Of a stretch of DNA of 64,000 nucleotides, positions 30,200 through 41,871 are shown one piece after another. Under the pieces are notes generated by a model. The model made no database searches and had not been told where the DNA came from. It saw nothing but the letters and a program-made list of their open reading frames with translations. The translations under genes and the position numbers were made by a program. Each line of letters opens with the position of its first letter. Within the stretch, counting starts at the first letter, position 1. The stretch comes from Ulva prolifera (lineage: Eukaryota > Chlorophyta > Ulvophyceae > Ulvales > Ulvaceae). The DNA lies in assembly GCA_023078555.1 (NCBI GenBank), contig CM041202.1, positions 1 through 64,000 on the forward strand. The letters are read 5' to 3'.

Positions 30200-32720
30200 C
30201 AGGGTAATCAATATGTGTGATGCCAACACCAGACAGCCAGCTACCAGGCAGCCAGGTGAGCAGGGCTCACAGGTACTGTCCTTGTGTCCACTGCACAAAT
30301 ACTTATCACCAGGACATCCACCAGCACAGCTGCCACACAGGCTGCTGCTGTTGTGTATCCTGTGCTGTGTCTGGCCACTGCAGCTGAGGTGCGCTGAATG
30401 TGTGATACTGAGGGCTCCAGCTGGAGCTACTCCATGCAAAATAATCTCCCACCAGCAGTCCACATGCCTGAAACCTCCTGCCCTGCACTGCACCACTGTC
30501 TGGGGGTGTACTTGGTCTGCTTGCTTCTTTCGCGGGCGGTCGCCTCCCCGTTCCTGGGTAAAACAACGGGGTCGCCTCCCCTAACACACTGTCCTCACCA
30601 CCTTTGTCCTCACCGCGCATGCAAACTGCCTGAGCAACATAGCTAGGCTGGTTGCATGCTCTGAGCGCATTTTCGATGATCAAAGAGCACAGTGTCGTGT
30701 GAAATAGAGTCCACAGCATGCCATCCACTCCACAGTTGGACAATTGTGTTCCGGAAACAGGAAACAGACGGGGTCTATTGCCCGGTGGTGATGTTGAGTG
30801 CATGAATTCAGTTCATACGATTCAGTTAATGCATTATGTGGATCCTCGTATTGATGTTCTGTGGTTGCAAAGCATTGTCACATCTGGTGGAGCTCTGCCA
30901 TGCAGTGTCCCAAGCTGCAGAAACTCGTTCCGGTGTTGAGCATCAACAACATTTACCATAACACATTACTACGTCAACATGGACTTGACTGCAATCGCCT
31001 GCATATGAATGCGATGGGACGCGTACCCTCCCAAGCCTGCCCATTTTGTTGTCGTCTTTGGGGCTGGCCTGGCATTCCTGGCACTAGCAAGACGACCCTG
31101 GGCACGGTCCCGCCAGCGGTACTACACAGTGAGTTATGAAATGATCTCGGATTGTACCTGTTGCATGCAGGACGGAGTACTGCGATGGTCGTCCAACACA
31201 CTGTATGACTTCAAGAAGCTGCTGGGCGAAGACAACACATAGCTCAGTGCACCGGATCTGGGCTTCTAGCATCCAAGCTAGATGGAATACTATTGGAGGT
31301 CAGTTGCACTGCATTTCGTCGCAAACGCTGCTCTTCGGGCCGGCAGTACTCACATCAGGCCTGCGCTCTCTGACAACCGCTTTGCTGAGCACTACCACTT
31401 GGAAAAAAATGGAAAAAGATAGACAGAGACGTGGCAGTCTACATTGGAAGGTTAAAATATTTCTGGAGCTACCGGACGATCGACGTCTGCACGCTGTAAA
31501 CGTGCGCCCCCGAGAAGCCGTGCTCGCGCAGGCCAGCCCGGGCCGTGCCAAGGACGTAACAGTAGCCACAGCAAGGATTCCTCGGTGTCAGCAGGTCTTA
31601 CAAATTCAAGCCGGGAAGCCTTGTCCTTTCGGCCCCGGTGCTTCTTACAAATTGACTCATGAGCGTGTTTCCTGGAGCTGCACCTGCGCCACGAGACTGC
31701 AACCGCCTGCGCACGATCAAGCTTGCCTGGCAGATGGAGGGGATGGATCGAGTGTGAGCGCTAGATCTACGTATTGTACCGTCGTCTTACCGTCGTCGTG
31801 CACCTGAAACACCTGGATCCCGGCACGCGATCGAAGAATTCCAGGAACGGCAAGGAACCTACCTGACTCGCGCCCTCGCGCACGAAGATACAAAAGCGGA
31901 ATACCTGGAGTTACAATATCAATGTCGCTGTAACAGCACCTGTAATTAGCTTTATAGCACGTCACGCACACATTAATCGCGCGCGAGCAAAGCAGTTTGT
32001 TGCTGCACAGCATACATGGCACCATTGCTGTGGTAGTGCAGTTGCTCTGAATTCAGCCAGAAGCAGTGTGCTGTATTGTTCTTTTTTGGTGAGCTGCAGC
32101 ATGCATGCTCAACTGCTTGCTGCACAAGACAGAGTGACAGAGCCTTGTGCCGCTGCGCTGGTATCTTCCCCGAAGAGATTCGCCGGCTGCTGTAATGCAG
32201 CTTGCTTGTAGTGCTTGTCTGCTGGATTTTTTATTGCAGCGTGACATTGAAGCAGCAGCAGCAGCTGGTCACTGCTCCAAGTATTCACTCTTTGGTGACC
32301 ATCCCAGGAGTAAAGGCGGCGGTGACAGCGACAATACGAGACAGGCGACACACTAGTGCTGCTGAGCATCAACATCGACCATCGCTGAATCTTTCTGCTG
32401 CCTGCGCACAGACTTTTCTGGTGGCAGCTCTTGCCTGCACAGCATACTCCGTAGATGAGGGGCATGCATTCACAAGGAACACATGCTGCACTTGCCACAG
32501 GTTTTGGAAGCCCTGTAGATTCCAGTGCGGTGGGATGGTGATTTGTCTTACATTGCATTCGAAGTTTGGCGCAAGCCGACGGGGGTGCAAAGGACTCACT
32601 GCCAGATAAACTTCCCCCGCCCTCGTTCCCCAGTCTTACATTGACAGAGCGACCCCTGGTTGACATACCTGCTGTCATTGTCCTTGCTGCCTTTGTCCTT
32701 GTAACATACCTGCTGTGCAC
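30200..32720 (+). repeat. upstream half of tandem unit B
   Basis: Co-linear with 25520-27700 (see that entry) and leading into the broken gene at 33080. A LINE3-type end (GCTGCCTTTGTCCTTGTAACA) is inserted near 32690-32712. Confidence 0.6.
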
Positions 32721-32964
32721 TACATGCTGTGTGTACCTCTGCCCTGGCTAAGCGACGCCCAGCGCAGCCATGCTCTACTGTCATCACGCGCACACATTCC
32801 ATCGCTTCTCATGCACACAGAACACAAATCACTGTCGCCACCCTGCCTCACGTTCGAGTCAGTGTTGCTGGTGGCAGTTGCAGTGTAGTGAAGATTGCCA
32901 TATACCAGCTAGAATGGTCCGTGTACAGATACGTATCTTGCTCCATAATCCGCATCTTGCAATG

Positions 32965-33071
32965 CAACGTTCGGTCACCATACAGCAATTTCCGGGCTGT
33001 CATCCAGAAAGCAGACCTAAACAATTTGTAACAAATTGTAATTTGCGGCCGGGCCTGACGACCTGATGCTG
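32965..33071 (+). mobile_element. degenerate hAT-like element E3
   Basis: CAACGTTCGGTCAC at the left and CGACCTGATGCTG at the right, with the interior block CCAGAAAGCAGACCTAAA matching E1. The flanks TTGCAATG and TTGCAGATG may be the target duplication, which would put the insertion on the start site of the gene at 33080. Confidence 0.45.
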
Positions 33072-33079
33072 AATTGCAG

Positions 33080-34020
33080 ATGTGCGCTCCTCTCACGGCA
33101 CTCACCGTCGCAGCCTGCACCCTGCTGCCAGCAGCCACTGCCACCCCCGGCCCGCCTCCACACAGCCGCAGCCTCACCGACGCCCCCACGGACTGCGCGG
33201 CGCCGCCGAGTTCGCGCCCTGCTGCCCCAGCTTCGTCTGCCTCCGCCCCGACCTGACCTGCCGTCCTGTCCCAACTGTCACACGCGTCCCCTGCGGCACC
33301 CTCCGCGTCCCCTGCGGCACCCTCCGCGTCCCCTGCGGCACCCTCCGCGTCCCCTGCGGCACCCTCCGCGTCCCCTGCGGCACCCTCCGCGTCCCCTGCG
33401 GCACCCTCCGCGTCCCCTGCGGCACCCTCCGCGTCCCCTGCGGCACCCTCCGCGTCCCCGCCTGCACCGACCCGGCCGTCCCCGCCTGCGCCCGGGGCCT
33501 CGTGCGGAGGGGCGCCGCCGGGGAGTTCAACTACTGCCTGCCTCCGACTCCGCCGCCACCATGCGGCGGTAATGATGTGATGTGCTGTGACGGAGACATT
33601 TGCTTGGACACGGTTCTCATGTGTGTTGACGGCACGTGTGTCACGTGCGGGGATCATTATCATGGCGAGCCGCTATGCATGGAGCCCGCCGTGTAGGTAT
33701 GCACTCGGCTGTTTATCATAGGTGACCTGGGGATGTGTCAGATGGGGTTTGGTCGACCGGCACCGGGGCTGGACGTGCCGTACGGCGGGGACTTCACAAA
33801 GTTTGCAGCCAGCTGCGACGGTTGCCAGATCGGTTGCCAGACGGATCGGAAGCATCCTCGAGGGGGTGGGGCGGGGGGGGGGGGGGGAGGCTGTGCTAGG
33901 CGGCAGGTGCTGGAAGCAAAGGAAAATGCTGCAAAGACTGCATGTGAGACGTACATGCTGCATCGCAGGGGCCAGTTAGGGTCGTACTGCAGTAGGGCGA
34001 ATTGTCATTTTGTTGAGTGA
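33080..34020 (+). pseudogene. broken paralogue of G3 (gene G4)
   Basis: Starts MCAPLTALTVAACTLLPAAT, a signal peptide, then PHSRSLTDAPTDC. One base is missing in the run after GACTGC (near 33198), so the rest is read in another frame: AAEFAPCCPSFVCLRPDLTC, then an eightfold RVPCGTL repeat, PACTDPAVPAC and a second Cys module (CGGNDVMCCDGDIC). A stop follows at 33694-33696. Similarity to G3 goes on past it (IGDLGMCQMGFGRPAPGLDV near 33715-33780) but decays into unrelated sequence with a poly-G near 33869. I infer a non-functional remnant; if expressed, only a short secreted peptide would result. Confidence 0.75.
33283..33450 (+). repeat. eight perfect 21-bp coding units
   Basis: Unit CGCGTCCCCTGCGGCACCCT plus C encodes RVPCGTL. 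The intact paralogue has a single related segment (FCGTFGVPVC). The units are essentially identical, so the expansion is recent. Confidence 0.95.
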
Positions 34021-34214
34021 TGAATGGCAGCGTTGTTTGACATATCATGTTGGGGAGTGTTGTCATTAGCTTTGCCTGGGCTGCCACCCCATCAATGGCA
34101 GGGGCACTCTGACTGTGGGCACTGTATCTTTCTGTGCTCGGCTACCGCTGCACTTGATGTCACCCTGTGCGTGGGGGCATGGGCACCAGGAAGGTGGGGA
34201 CACCATGGACGGGG

Positions 34215-34328
34215 GGATCGCCACATGTCCCGGATTTCGGAGTTATCCATGGATTTCGGAGTTGTCAATGGATACGGCTATGTACTCATGCGGCTCGCTG
34301 CCCGGCCTCTGTCCTTTGTAACTACATA
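34215..34328 (+). mobile_element. LINE1/type C tail
   Basis: CCCGGATTTCGGAGTTATCC, a second GGATTTCGGAGTTGTCA, GGATACGGCTATGTA, then the LINE1 end GCCTCTGTCCTTTGTAACTA. Internal 19-bp partial tandem. Confidence 0.65.
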
Positions 34329-34338
34329 CATGGGGGCG

Positions 34339-34569
34339 TGTGACAGGTGAACCGTGCTTTGTTTATGATGAATGCTCTGCGCCGGTTGAGCGTGGCGTTG
34401 TGCAAGGGGAATGCTCTTGTGCTCCGTGCGGGGCTTCAATCTTTGGCTGGCATCACCGGCCGGGCTGTGATACGTGCTCGTACCCGGCCCACTACCACGA
34501 CTGCGTGAGTGGATTTGCGTGTGTATTTCTGGCAATGGCTCGATGCCCGGCCTCTGTCCTTTGTAACTA
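34339..34569 (+). mobile_element. 231-bp LINE1 3' end with 10-bp duplication
   Basis: Contains the LINE1 C-terminal coding end (CGCCGGTTGAGCGTGGCGTT) and 3' UTR to CTGTCCTTTGTAACTA. Perfect CATGGGGGCG copies flank it (34329-34338 and 34570-34579), so it inserted directly behind the previous tail. Confidence 0.8.
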
Positions 34570-34951
34570 CATGGGGGCGCCTCATATGGGGGGGCACATG
34601 AAGGCGAGCCCCGCAAGGCGCAGTCATGATGCAGTCATGATGCAGTGCGGATTATTTAGGTATGCTGTACGTGTGAGGTAATGTCCGGTTTCAGTGCGGC
34701 GGCGGTGCCCTGTGCCGCTTCAGCAGCGCACTGGCCGGGATTGCTCTTTGCTGTTTGCGGCTGGCGTTGGAGTGGGCTAGCTGGTGCTGCAAGCCCATTT
34801 GTTGGCTTGGCTTTTGTGGAGATTAGTTGCCAGGTGCATTGGGTACGACGTGTGAGGAAAGGTTGGAATGTCTTTGCTCCTGTCCTGCACCAGTGTACAT
34901 AGTTCATGTCTGGAAATCAGCTGACTCTATTTTTGATTGATGATGCTGTGT

Positions 34952-35000
34952 TACAAGGACAAAGGCAGCAAGGCGGGCAGCACCGCGAAAGAAGAAAACA
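34952..35000 (-). mobile_element. 49-bp LINE3 tail with 17-bp duplication
   Basis: TACAAGGACAAAGGCAGCAA through GAAAGAAGAAAACA, flanked by perfect 17-bp copies of GATTGATGATGCTGTGT (34935-34951 and 35001-35017). The inserted body is barely longer than three duplications. Confidence 0.9.
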
Positions 35001-35339
35001 GATTGATGATGCTGTGTGCACACGTGGTGTTACCTGCCTCTCGGGTTGTGTCCTTGTACAACCTGCTATTTGGAAGGCTGTGTCTCTGGCCGCCACTGCT
35101 GGGCTGGTGCCATGGTCTGGAACATCCAGGTTGCAGCCGAATCAATCTGTGCAGAACATACACTAGAGTCATGTCTAAGCAGCAGTTGTCAGTGGTCAGA
35201 TGAGTTCCTGCAGGCTTTGTGCCACAGACATGTTCACCAACTGGCTCAAAGACAGGCCCCATGCAAACTGTGAATGCTCGTAGTGCTGTGATGTCAAGGC
35301 CTGGGCCTGGCCAGAATAATGCATTTGCGTCGCGACACA

Positions 35340-36350
35340 GAGCCCGAAGATGCTAGACTCCCCTGTACTGTTACCGGAAGGAGCTTGGCTACAGCAAATG
35401 CACAGCTGGCAGGCTATGCAATATGTGTTGGAGATCCACACACAACGTTGTGAAGCTATGGTCGTGCTTGCGGTCGTCTGTGTGGGGAATAGCGCCTTCC
35501 CAGGTCAGCCCGTAATGCCCGTGCTGTGCAGCTGCCCGCGCCAGGCGGTGCCTGATACTCGTAAGACAAAACACCACGCGAGCCCCTCTCGACACAGCGC
35601 AGACAACATGACGATGCTCGTCGAACCGGGTGAGTATGTCGATGAAGTACTGCCACGGTCTTCCGGAGCGGTAATGAAACGCGCCCTTGCCTGGCCCCGA
35701 CAAGAACGGGCTTCGCCTAGTGCTCTCTACCAGTCCAGCAGCTGCCCTAGTCAAGACTATACATGCTCGGGGAAATACCTGGTCTGATACAACTCGGAAG
35801 ATCACACGGCGCTACTCTTCCGGCCTGTACTGCCGGAGGAAGGCCAATCGCTGACTGTCGAGAAGCATATGCCAACGTCAATTCAAGGATGGCCATGTCA
35901 ACTATAACAGAGTCAAGTTGTTTTATGGTTTGATGCCAATATCCCGTCCCCAGGGAATCAGCCCTCGCGCAAGCCAGCCCACATCGATATCCTGAAGTGG
36001 CGACACAGTACTTCGAAACATCAGTGAGCTGCCTCTCGCAATGTCTTTTCCGTTTGTTTCAGGGCGATGATTTTGTCCCTTCACTTTATTGACAGTTGCA
36101 CAAGTGTTGCGGGAACTGCACCTGTTGCGGTAGCTGCACCTGCGCCACAACACTACGACCGTCTGCGCATTCACTAGCTTGCTTCGCACCTCGTACGGCT
36201 GTAGCGATCGCACCTTCCGGCTACCAGGCAAGCCTTGACTACATCCGGAGATCGTCCGGGAGTGGAACCAATCAGCACAGTGCCTTGGCTCCTTGGCTAT
36301 CATTCGCAGATCAGTCAGTGCCAGGTGGCCGTGCCATTCTGAACACAACC
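35340..36350 (+). repeat. upstream half of tandem unit C
   Basis: Partial, more diverged match to the unit A and unit B upstream segments (a GCTGCCxGCxCCxGGC...ACTCGTAAGAC region near 35540 against 26050; CTGCACCTGCGCCAC near 36130 against 31680). It precedes the gene at 37215. Confidence 0.45.
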
Positions 36351-36879
36351 CCGCCTGCATCACTGCGATCTGCTCTCACTGTGTTACAAGGCCAAAGCTC
36401 TTGCTGTGTGTCGCGGCATGGCGACTGGGCTGCGAGAAGTCCACAAGTTTTGCTTCTTCAATGCCAGAAGAAGCAAAACATGCTGAGCTTCACAGACAGA
36501 TGATGCAGCGGCCCATGAGATATCCCACCAGGTGTCCTTCGTGCCAAATTGTTTGTTTACTGAAACTGCATCCCAACACTCCAGTCCTCCAAGTACTAGT
36601 CCAGGCACTTCAACAGCTTGACATCCCATGAGCGAGGTCCACAGTAACAATGAGACATGAAACAACAGCAGAAGCTCTGACCTATAGCTAATGTCAGCCT
36701 GAACGTTGACCAATTGCAAAGCTGCGACATATACGCAGGAGTTCACTGGACTAAGTACAGCCTTGCGGCAACGTAGCAATTGCCTGCACGTTGCAACACA
36801 GACTCATTGGCAAGCGTCTCAACAAATGGTGTGTTCTTGACGCGGCTGTATACACATGCCCATGGCATTAATTTTTTTC

Positions 36880-36935
36880 CTGCTTCCTGCTTTCGCGGTG
36901 CTGGCCGCCTCGCCACCTTTGTCCAAACACATACC
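36880..36935 (+). mobile_element. LINE3-type tail, diverged
   Basis: CTGCTTTCGCGGTGCTGGCC...CCACCTTTGTCCAAACACA, plus orientation, about 280 bp upstream of the gene at 37215. Confidence 0.55.
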
Positions 36936-37214
36936 AATGAACATTGCAAGATCAGCCCGTACTTGGGACTAGCACGCACAAGCTCCAACCCCCACTCCCC
37001 CCACCGTGCAGCAAGACGGAGGCGTGGCAATTATGATCTTTTTCAACATCCCAGGCCTGTGGATTGCTGACCACCTTCGACCTGCAGCATGCATGCAACG
37101 CCCAACCTGACCCCTACATTCACTCCACTACGCGTCGTCCCCACCGGCGTTGCCTGCGCCGTCGACTGTTCATCATCGTAGCTCAACTCCAACCGCCATT
37201 CAAGTCAAATTCGC

Positions 37215-37959
37215 ATGCAGATGGCGAAGGGCACCCCGCTTCTGCGCGCCGACCTGCTGGCTTCCGCCACCGCGATGGCAGTCTGCGCCTTCATCATGGT
37301 GCCTGCCGCGATCGCCACCCCCTCCCCAGCGCCACACGGGCGCAGCCTCACCGACGCGTCCTGCGGCGGCGCCGGCCAATTCTCCGAGTGCTGCCCCGGC
37401 GACATCTGCAACGTCGCGACGCTCGCGTGCTTCCAGGGCAGCTGCATCCCCTGCGGCGGACTCGACGACCCCTGCTGTGCAAACCACACCTGCCGATCGG
37501 ACGGCCCGTTCCGCATCTGCATTGACGACACCTGCAAGCCCTGCGGCATCGCCGGTATGCCCGTGGGCACCGCCCCCGGGGCCGACGCGTGCGAGCAGAA
37601 CCTCACCCCCAGCGACCCCGACCCCGAAATCGCCATCTGCTTGGCGCCGCCGCCACCACCGTGCGGCGGCGAGGCCGGGGCGTGCTGCGACGGCGACGTG
37701 TGCGGCGACCCGGCACTAATCTGCTACGAAGGCACATGCGTCGGCTGCGGCGGCGTGTACGAGGCCTGCTGCGAAGAGGAGCGCACCTGCGACGGCCCGG
37801 ACCTCATCTAGGGGCAGATCTGCCCCGACTACGGCTACAACGACGCATGAATCCGCTGCGGCATCTTGAATGTATCCGTCTGTACCGCCCCGGGGCTCCC
37901 CCCGTGCCAGCCGGGCGCCATCCCGAGCGACCCCGACCCCGAGGTCGCCGTCTGCATAC

Positions 37960-37997
<38 letters not shown>

Positions 37998-39326
37998 GGC
38001 GCCGAGGATGAAGAGTGCTGCGATGACGATGTCTGTGACGACGCGACGCTTGCGTGCGACGATGGCACGTGTGTCTCGTGTGGCGCCAGATACGAGGCGC
38101 CGTGCACGGACCCTGGTGTCGATGACTGCACCCCGCCGCTGACAGTGGGCGGCAGCGAGGGGCGGGGCGGGCTGTTCCTCCCGCCCCCCCCCGGGCCGGA
38201 CGTGCCGTGCGGCAGCGAGTACGCATTCTGCTGCGACGGCGGCACGTGCAATTCCGCAGCTCTCGCGTGTGCCCAGGGCCGGTGCTACCCCTGCGGCACG
38301 CTCGGGCAGACGGCCTGTTTCGCTGAGTACGCCGACAACCCTGACATCTCCCCCTTCTGCTTCTTCAATCTTGAGGTGGACAGTGGCGATGGGATCACGT
38401 GCGTGGAGCGGGTGTGCGGCGGATATTACGAGCTGTGTTGCGACCGCACGGACTGTGAAGCAGAACTCGTGTGCAGCAGGATGTTGTGTCGTCCGTGCGG
38501 GGCACGCGATCAGATCGCGTGCGGGATTGACACCGACTATGGCCCCTTCTGCCCGATCGACGGACTAGTACCGGATGCAGACGGCGTGTGTGCGCAGCTG
38601 CCCTGCGGAGCCGAGCGCGGGCTGTGCTGTGACGGCGGCGGGGAGGCGTGCGAGGGGGGGCTGACATGCATAATACCGGAGCGGGGCGGGATCTGTGCGG
38701 AAGCGTACGATCGCGCCGTGGGAGGCTGTGGCTACGAGGGGTTCGAGTGCTGCGGGGGCTAGGTGTGTGTCCCCGGTCTCGGATGCAGCGACAATTATTG
38801 CGCATCGTGTGGCGCGGAAGACTACGGGGCGTGCACTGATATAGGGAGATTTCAGTGCGTCCCGGGTTTGGTCGTGGATGGCGGGGGTGTTTGTTCCGAG
38901 GCGGCGGGGCCGCAGCCGCCGCCGCCGCCGCCGCCCCTGCCCGTGCCGGGCCCGAAGCCGCTCGTGATCGAGTATCCGCCGCCGCTGCTGCGGCCGTGCG
39001 GAGGGAAGCTGGCGGACTGCTGTGACGGCGGCGGCTGCAACTCGGCGGAGCTTGCGTGCCGAGCCGGCCGGTGCCTGCCCTGCGGCGGCCGCGGCGAGGT
39101 TGTGTGTCCGGTGGCTACAGGTGGGTCTGGTGCAGACGGGGTGGCATGTCGGGAGGGGCTGGAGGAGGTTTCCGGGGTCTGCATTCCGGCGCCGCCGGAC
39201 CGGAAGCATCTCGAACTACCAAGGTCCATCGCATTTGGTGGGGGTCGCGATGGCGAGAGGGGCACGGCTAAGCAGCGATTCCAGACAGCCAAGGACGAGG
39301 CCACACAGGCTGCAGTCGCCATGTAG
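37215..39326 (+). pseudogene. Cys-rich paralogue of G3 with three in-frame stops (gene G5), 704 codons
   Basis: One frame without any shift runs from the ATG at 37215 to the stop at 39324-39326, but contains TAG at 37809-37811, TGA at 37848-37850 and TAG at 38760-38762. Signal peptide (ADLLASATAMAVCAFIMVPA) and HGRSLTD as in G3. The N-terminal block (module, PSDPDPE-I-AICLAPPPPP) is duplicated as PSDPDPEVAVCIQAPPPP. Modules 3-7 and the Pro linker then align with G3 to the basic C-terminus. The TGA falls exactly where the aligned repeat has the Cys of DDTCKPCG (here NDA-stop-IRCG). It is either a very young pseudogene, a gene with stop read-through, or affected by sequence errors. The first stop would leave a 198-aa secreted protein. 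Confidence 0.7.
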
Positions 39327-40078
39327 CTGCCGTCTCGTGGTGTGGTGATGACAAAAAACTGATTGCGGGTGAAACATCAGCATATTCGAGTGTTGTGCCG
39401 AATATATTTCGGAAATTGGGCACGCCTGTGGACCCCTCCAGATTTGCCTGCAAGGCTCTTAGGGCTGGACTACAGTGTTCTGATTAGCTAATCATCGCGT
39501 GGAAGAGGCGCACCTGGCGATGGCTTGCCCATGATCTGTGCAGGGGGCTCTTGAGACAGCCAGATGTTTCACATGTGCACCTACAAGTTCGTTTGTGGTC
39601 TCTGTGTTATATAGAGGCGCCCTGATGTTGAGGAATTGTTTCACTACTTCCGGTGTAAGTGACAGCATGTGCTGCGCCAGGCATCACTGCAGCATATGCA
39701 TGGGCAACTGCAGCCTTGCTTGCTGGATGGGCAACTGCAGGTGATCTCCTATAACTCATTGCGCCGGACATCACACCCGATCTGCAGTATCTCACCAGAG
39801 ACAAGGAGTTGCTGGTACCGTTGTGTATCTAGTGCTCCTGCTTGCTGCTAGTGCTCCTGCTTGCTGTAAGCTTAGCTGTGTGCATCGCTGTGTGCTTGCA
39901 AACAAGTAGAACTTGCAGACACCAAGGTCAATGCACATGGCCGGCTGTCAGGACAGTGCATGGCTGATGGCAGTGATCTGAGCATCAAAGCAGTCGACCA
40001 GGCCTGTTGATTCGGCCAGGCTGGTCGGTCAGGCTGGTTGACCAGGCTGGTCACACGTGTGGTCTACCAGCCTGGTTG
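39327..40078. other. no gene seen
   Basis: 3' flank of G5. The right part holds GGCCAGGCTGGTC-type repeats. Near 40047-40078 an inverted repeat with arms CCAGGCTGGT and ACCAGCCTGG could form a hairpin around CACACGTGTG. Confidence 0.45.
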
Positions 40079-40411
40079 TCAGGGACACAGTTGGGTGACC
40101 TCCAAATCAGGCATTTTGTCAAAAAACAGGCTCTGCACGTACGCCCACCCATATTTGCGGAATATGCTATCGATAATCTGCCCTGAGCTGCGTTCGAGAG
40201 CACTCCAGGCCAGGTGTTGCATTGCACTGCAGAGTTGTGTTGGAGCTATCAAAACAGCACATTCGGCCAGCGAAAAGGTTGTGCCCGAACAAAGCAGTTC
40301 CAGATACTGCATTACTCCATCTTGCAGGTCAGGCTGCTGTCTCGAGATACGCCGCAGGGATTCCACGATGTAGTCACATTGCTGTGCCTGGACCCTGGAA
40401 GCAGATGGCAA
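40079..40411 (-). CDS. hypothetical ORF, 110 aa
   Basis: Protein-like, mostly helical composition (YIVESLRRISRQQPDLQDGV, LAECAVLIAPTQLCSAMQHL, GQIIDSIFRKYGWAYVQSLF). There is no signal peptide or Cys modules, so it is not part of the neighbouring family. It may be a small gene or one exon of a larger minus-strand gene. No motif recognised and no paralogue in the window. Confidence 0.35.
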   Translation of the reverse strand: MPSASRVQAQQCDYIVESLRRISRQQPDLQDGVMQYLELLCSGTTFSLAECAVLIAPTQLCSAMQHLAWSALERSSGQIIDSIFRKYGWAYVQSLFFDKMPDLEVTQLCP

Positions 40412-41871
40412 ATTGCTTCACAAATTAAAAAAAATGCGCTCAGACCACATTTAACAGCGTCGTACATTTGATTTTGACGTTGTTGCGCTTTGTACACATG
40501 ACGGCCTTTCTATTGGCGTGACCTGCGAGAGCAAGGACCGTCGTGCAAAGGATTACAGGCGCTCACGCCATGACGCATCCATACACACCACATCACAATG
40601 TGGCCCGTGTTTCTGGGATGTTACAGTGACTACACACCAGTCGCTGTTGATCGGCTTGTAGCTGGAGCCGGCCATCTGAACATATCAGTATGGCGCGGTC
40701 GCCAGGCACCTAGTTGCTTCTGCTAGTACCTTTAAAAATTGTCAATACCGCACTCAAGGGGTTTCAAGTTGCAATGGAGGATCAGTCAGTCGGGGCTTTG
40801 ATGCAAACCACGGCCATGGTGGGGCGTTCTGCGGTATGCATCAGCTCCCACATCATGCCATCACTAACATACCATTTGAATCGTCCCTATTCATCAGACT
40901 TGGGCATGGATGCTCCAAAGCGTTAGGCCGTGCGACTGGCGTCATGTGTGCACGCCAGCATCGACATCGCTGTGCGTGGAAGGGCTCTCCATGCAAGTCA
41001 CGCAGCTCCTGCAAGCGCTAAGCTGATATGCATAACAGTCTTGCAGTAGTACAGCACATCGATTGTCATGGCCCGGAGCCAAGGCAGAGCTAGCGTCTCG
41101 CGTGGTAGTGTGGCGATCTGCAACAATAGCGATCACGGGGCATCTTCCCCATGTCGGAGCTGATACGTAGTCTCTGTTTTGTTTTTTTTTTACCCTTGTT
41201 TAACGCTACACCCACCGGATGTCCATACACGGTTAAATCAAGCTCAAGAGCTTTGAGTGTTCGAAGAGGTCCCAATGAGCGGTCTCGGAAAGTGCATGCG
41301 TGCACGTCGTCGTTGGTGTAATATGAGATAGATTCACAAACAGAGCTAGTTCGGGACAGCTGCAGAGTCTAGCCCGGAAGCAGGCCTGTGTTGTGTGGTA
41401 TCGTGGACAGAACTGGTGGGTCACATAGTTCGGTTGCACCTGCTGTCCACGAGTAGCCTGCATGCAGCTGCATACGCCCCAGGTTGCAGCGTATTTCTCG
41501 CTATCTGCTTTTTGCTGATGTTCACTCATTTCCGGGGTCGGGCTGGCCTTCTGTGTTCCTCCTGACACTTCAGCTGTGAGTAAGAAGCCACAAAGCAGGG
41601 AATCTCAAGCATTCAGCTGATCCCTACACCGAGACACACCCCCATTCCACTCTGTACAAGCACACTCGATATCCTCCAGGACTGAGACTCTGCACTCACT
41701 GCACAGCTTCTCACACACAGACACATCTACAGCTGCTACACCTGGCGCACTTCATTGAGCATTATGCACCACAGCTGATCTTTCGCGCCCCTGCTCAAGC
41801 CCAAACAACATGCGCACCGTCCAGGCTCTCCAGGTACCTCCTCCCACACCAGTGCCTTCACCAACCCCCTC
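40412..41871. other. no gene seen
   Basis: No supported coding sequence. Immediately upstream of 41872 there is C/CA-rich sequence that probably includes the promoter and 5' UTR of the next gene. Confidence 0.4.

Noticed and set aside
37848-37850. A firm selenocysteine call for the TGA
   Set aside because: The Cys-to-TGA position is suggestive, but two TAG stops flank it and no SECIS element could be recognised by eye. Kept only as a question in the findings.
37809-38762. A variant genetic code with TAG as a sense codon
   Set aside because: G1, G2, G7 and G8 end with TAG at the expected protein ends, and G1 and G2 use it at homologous positions. Three stops in one gene are better explained locally.
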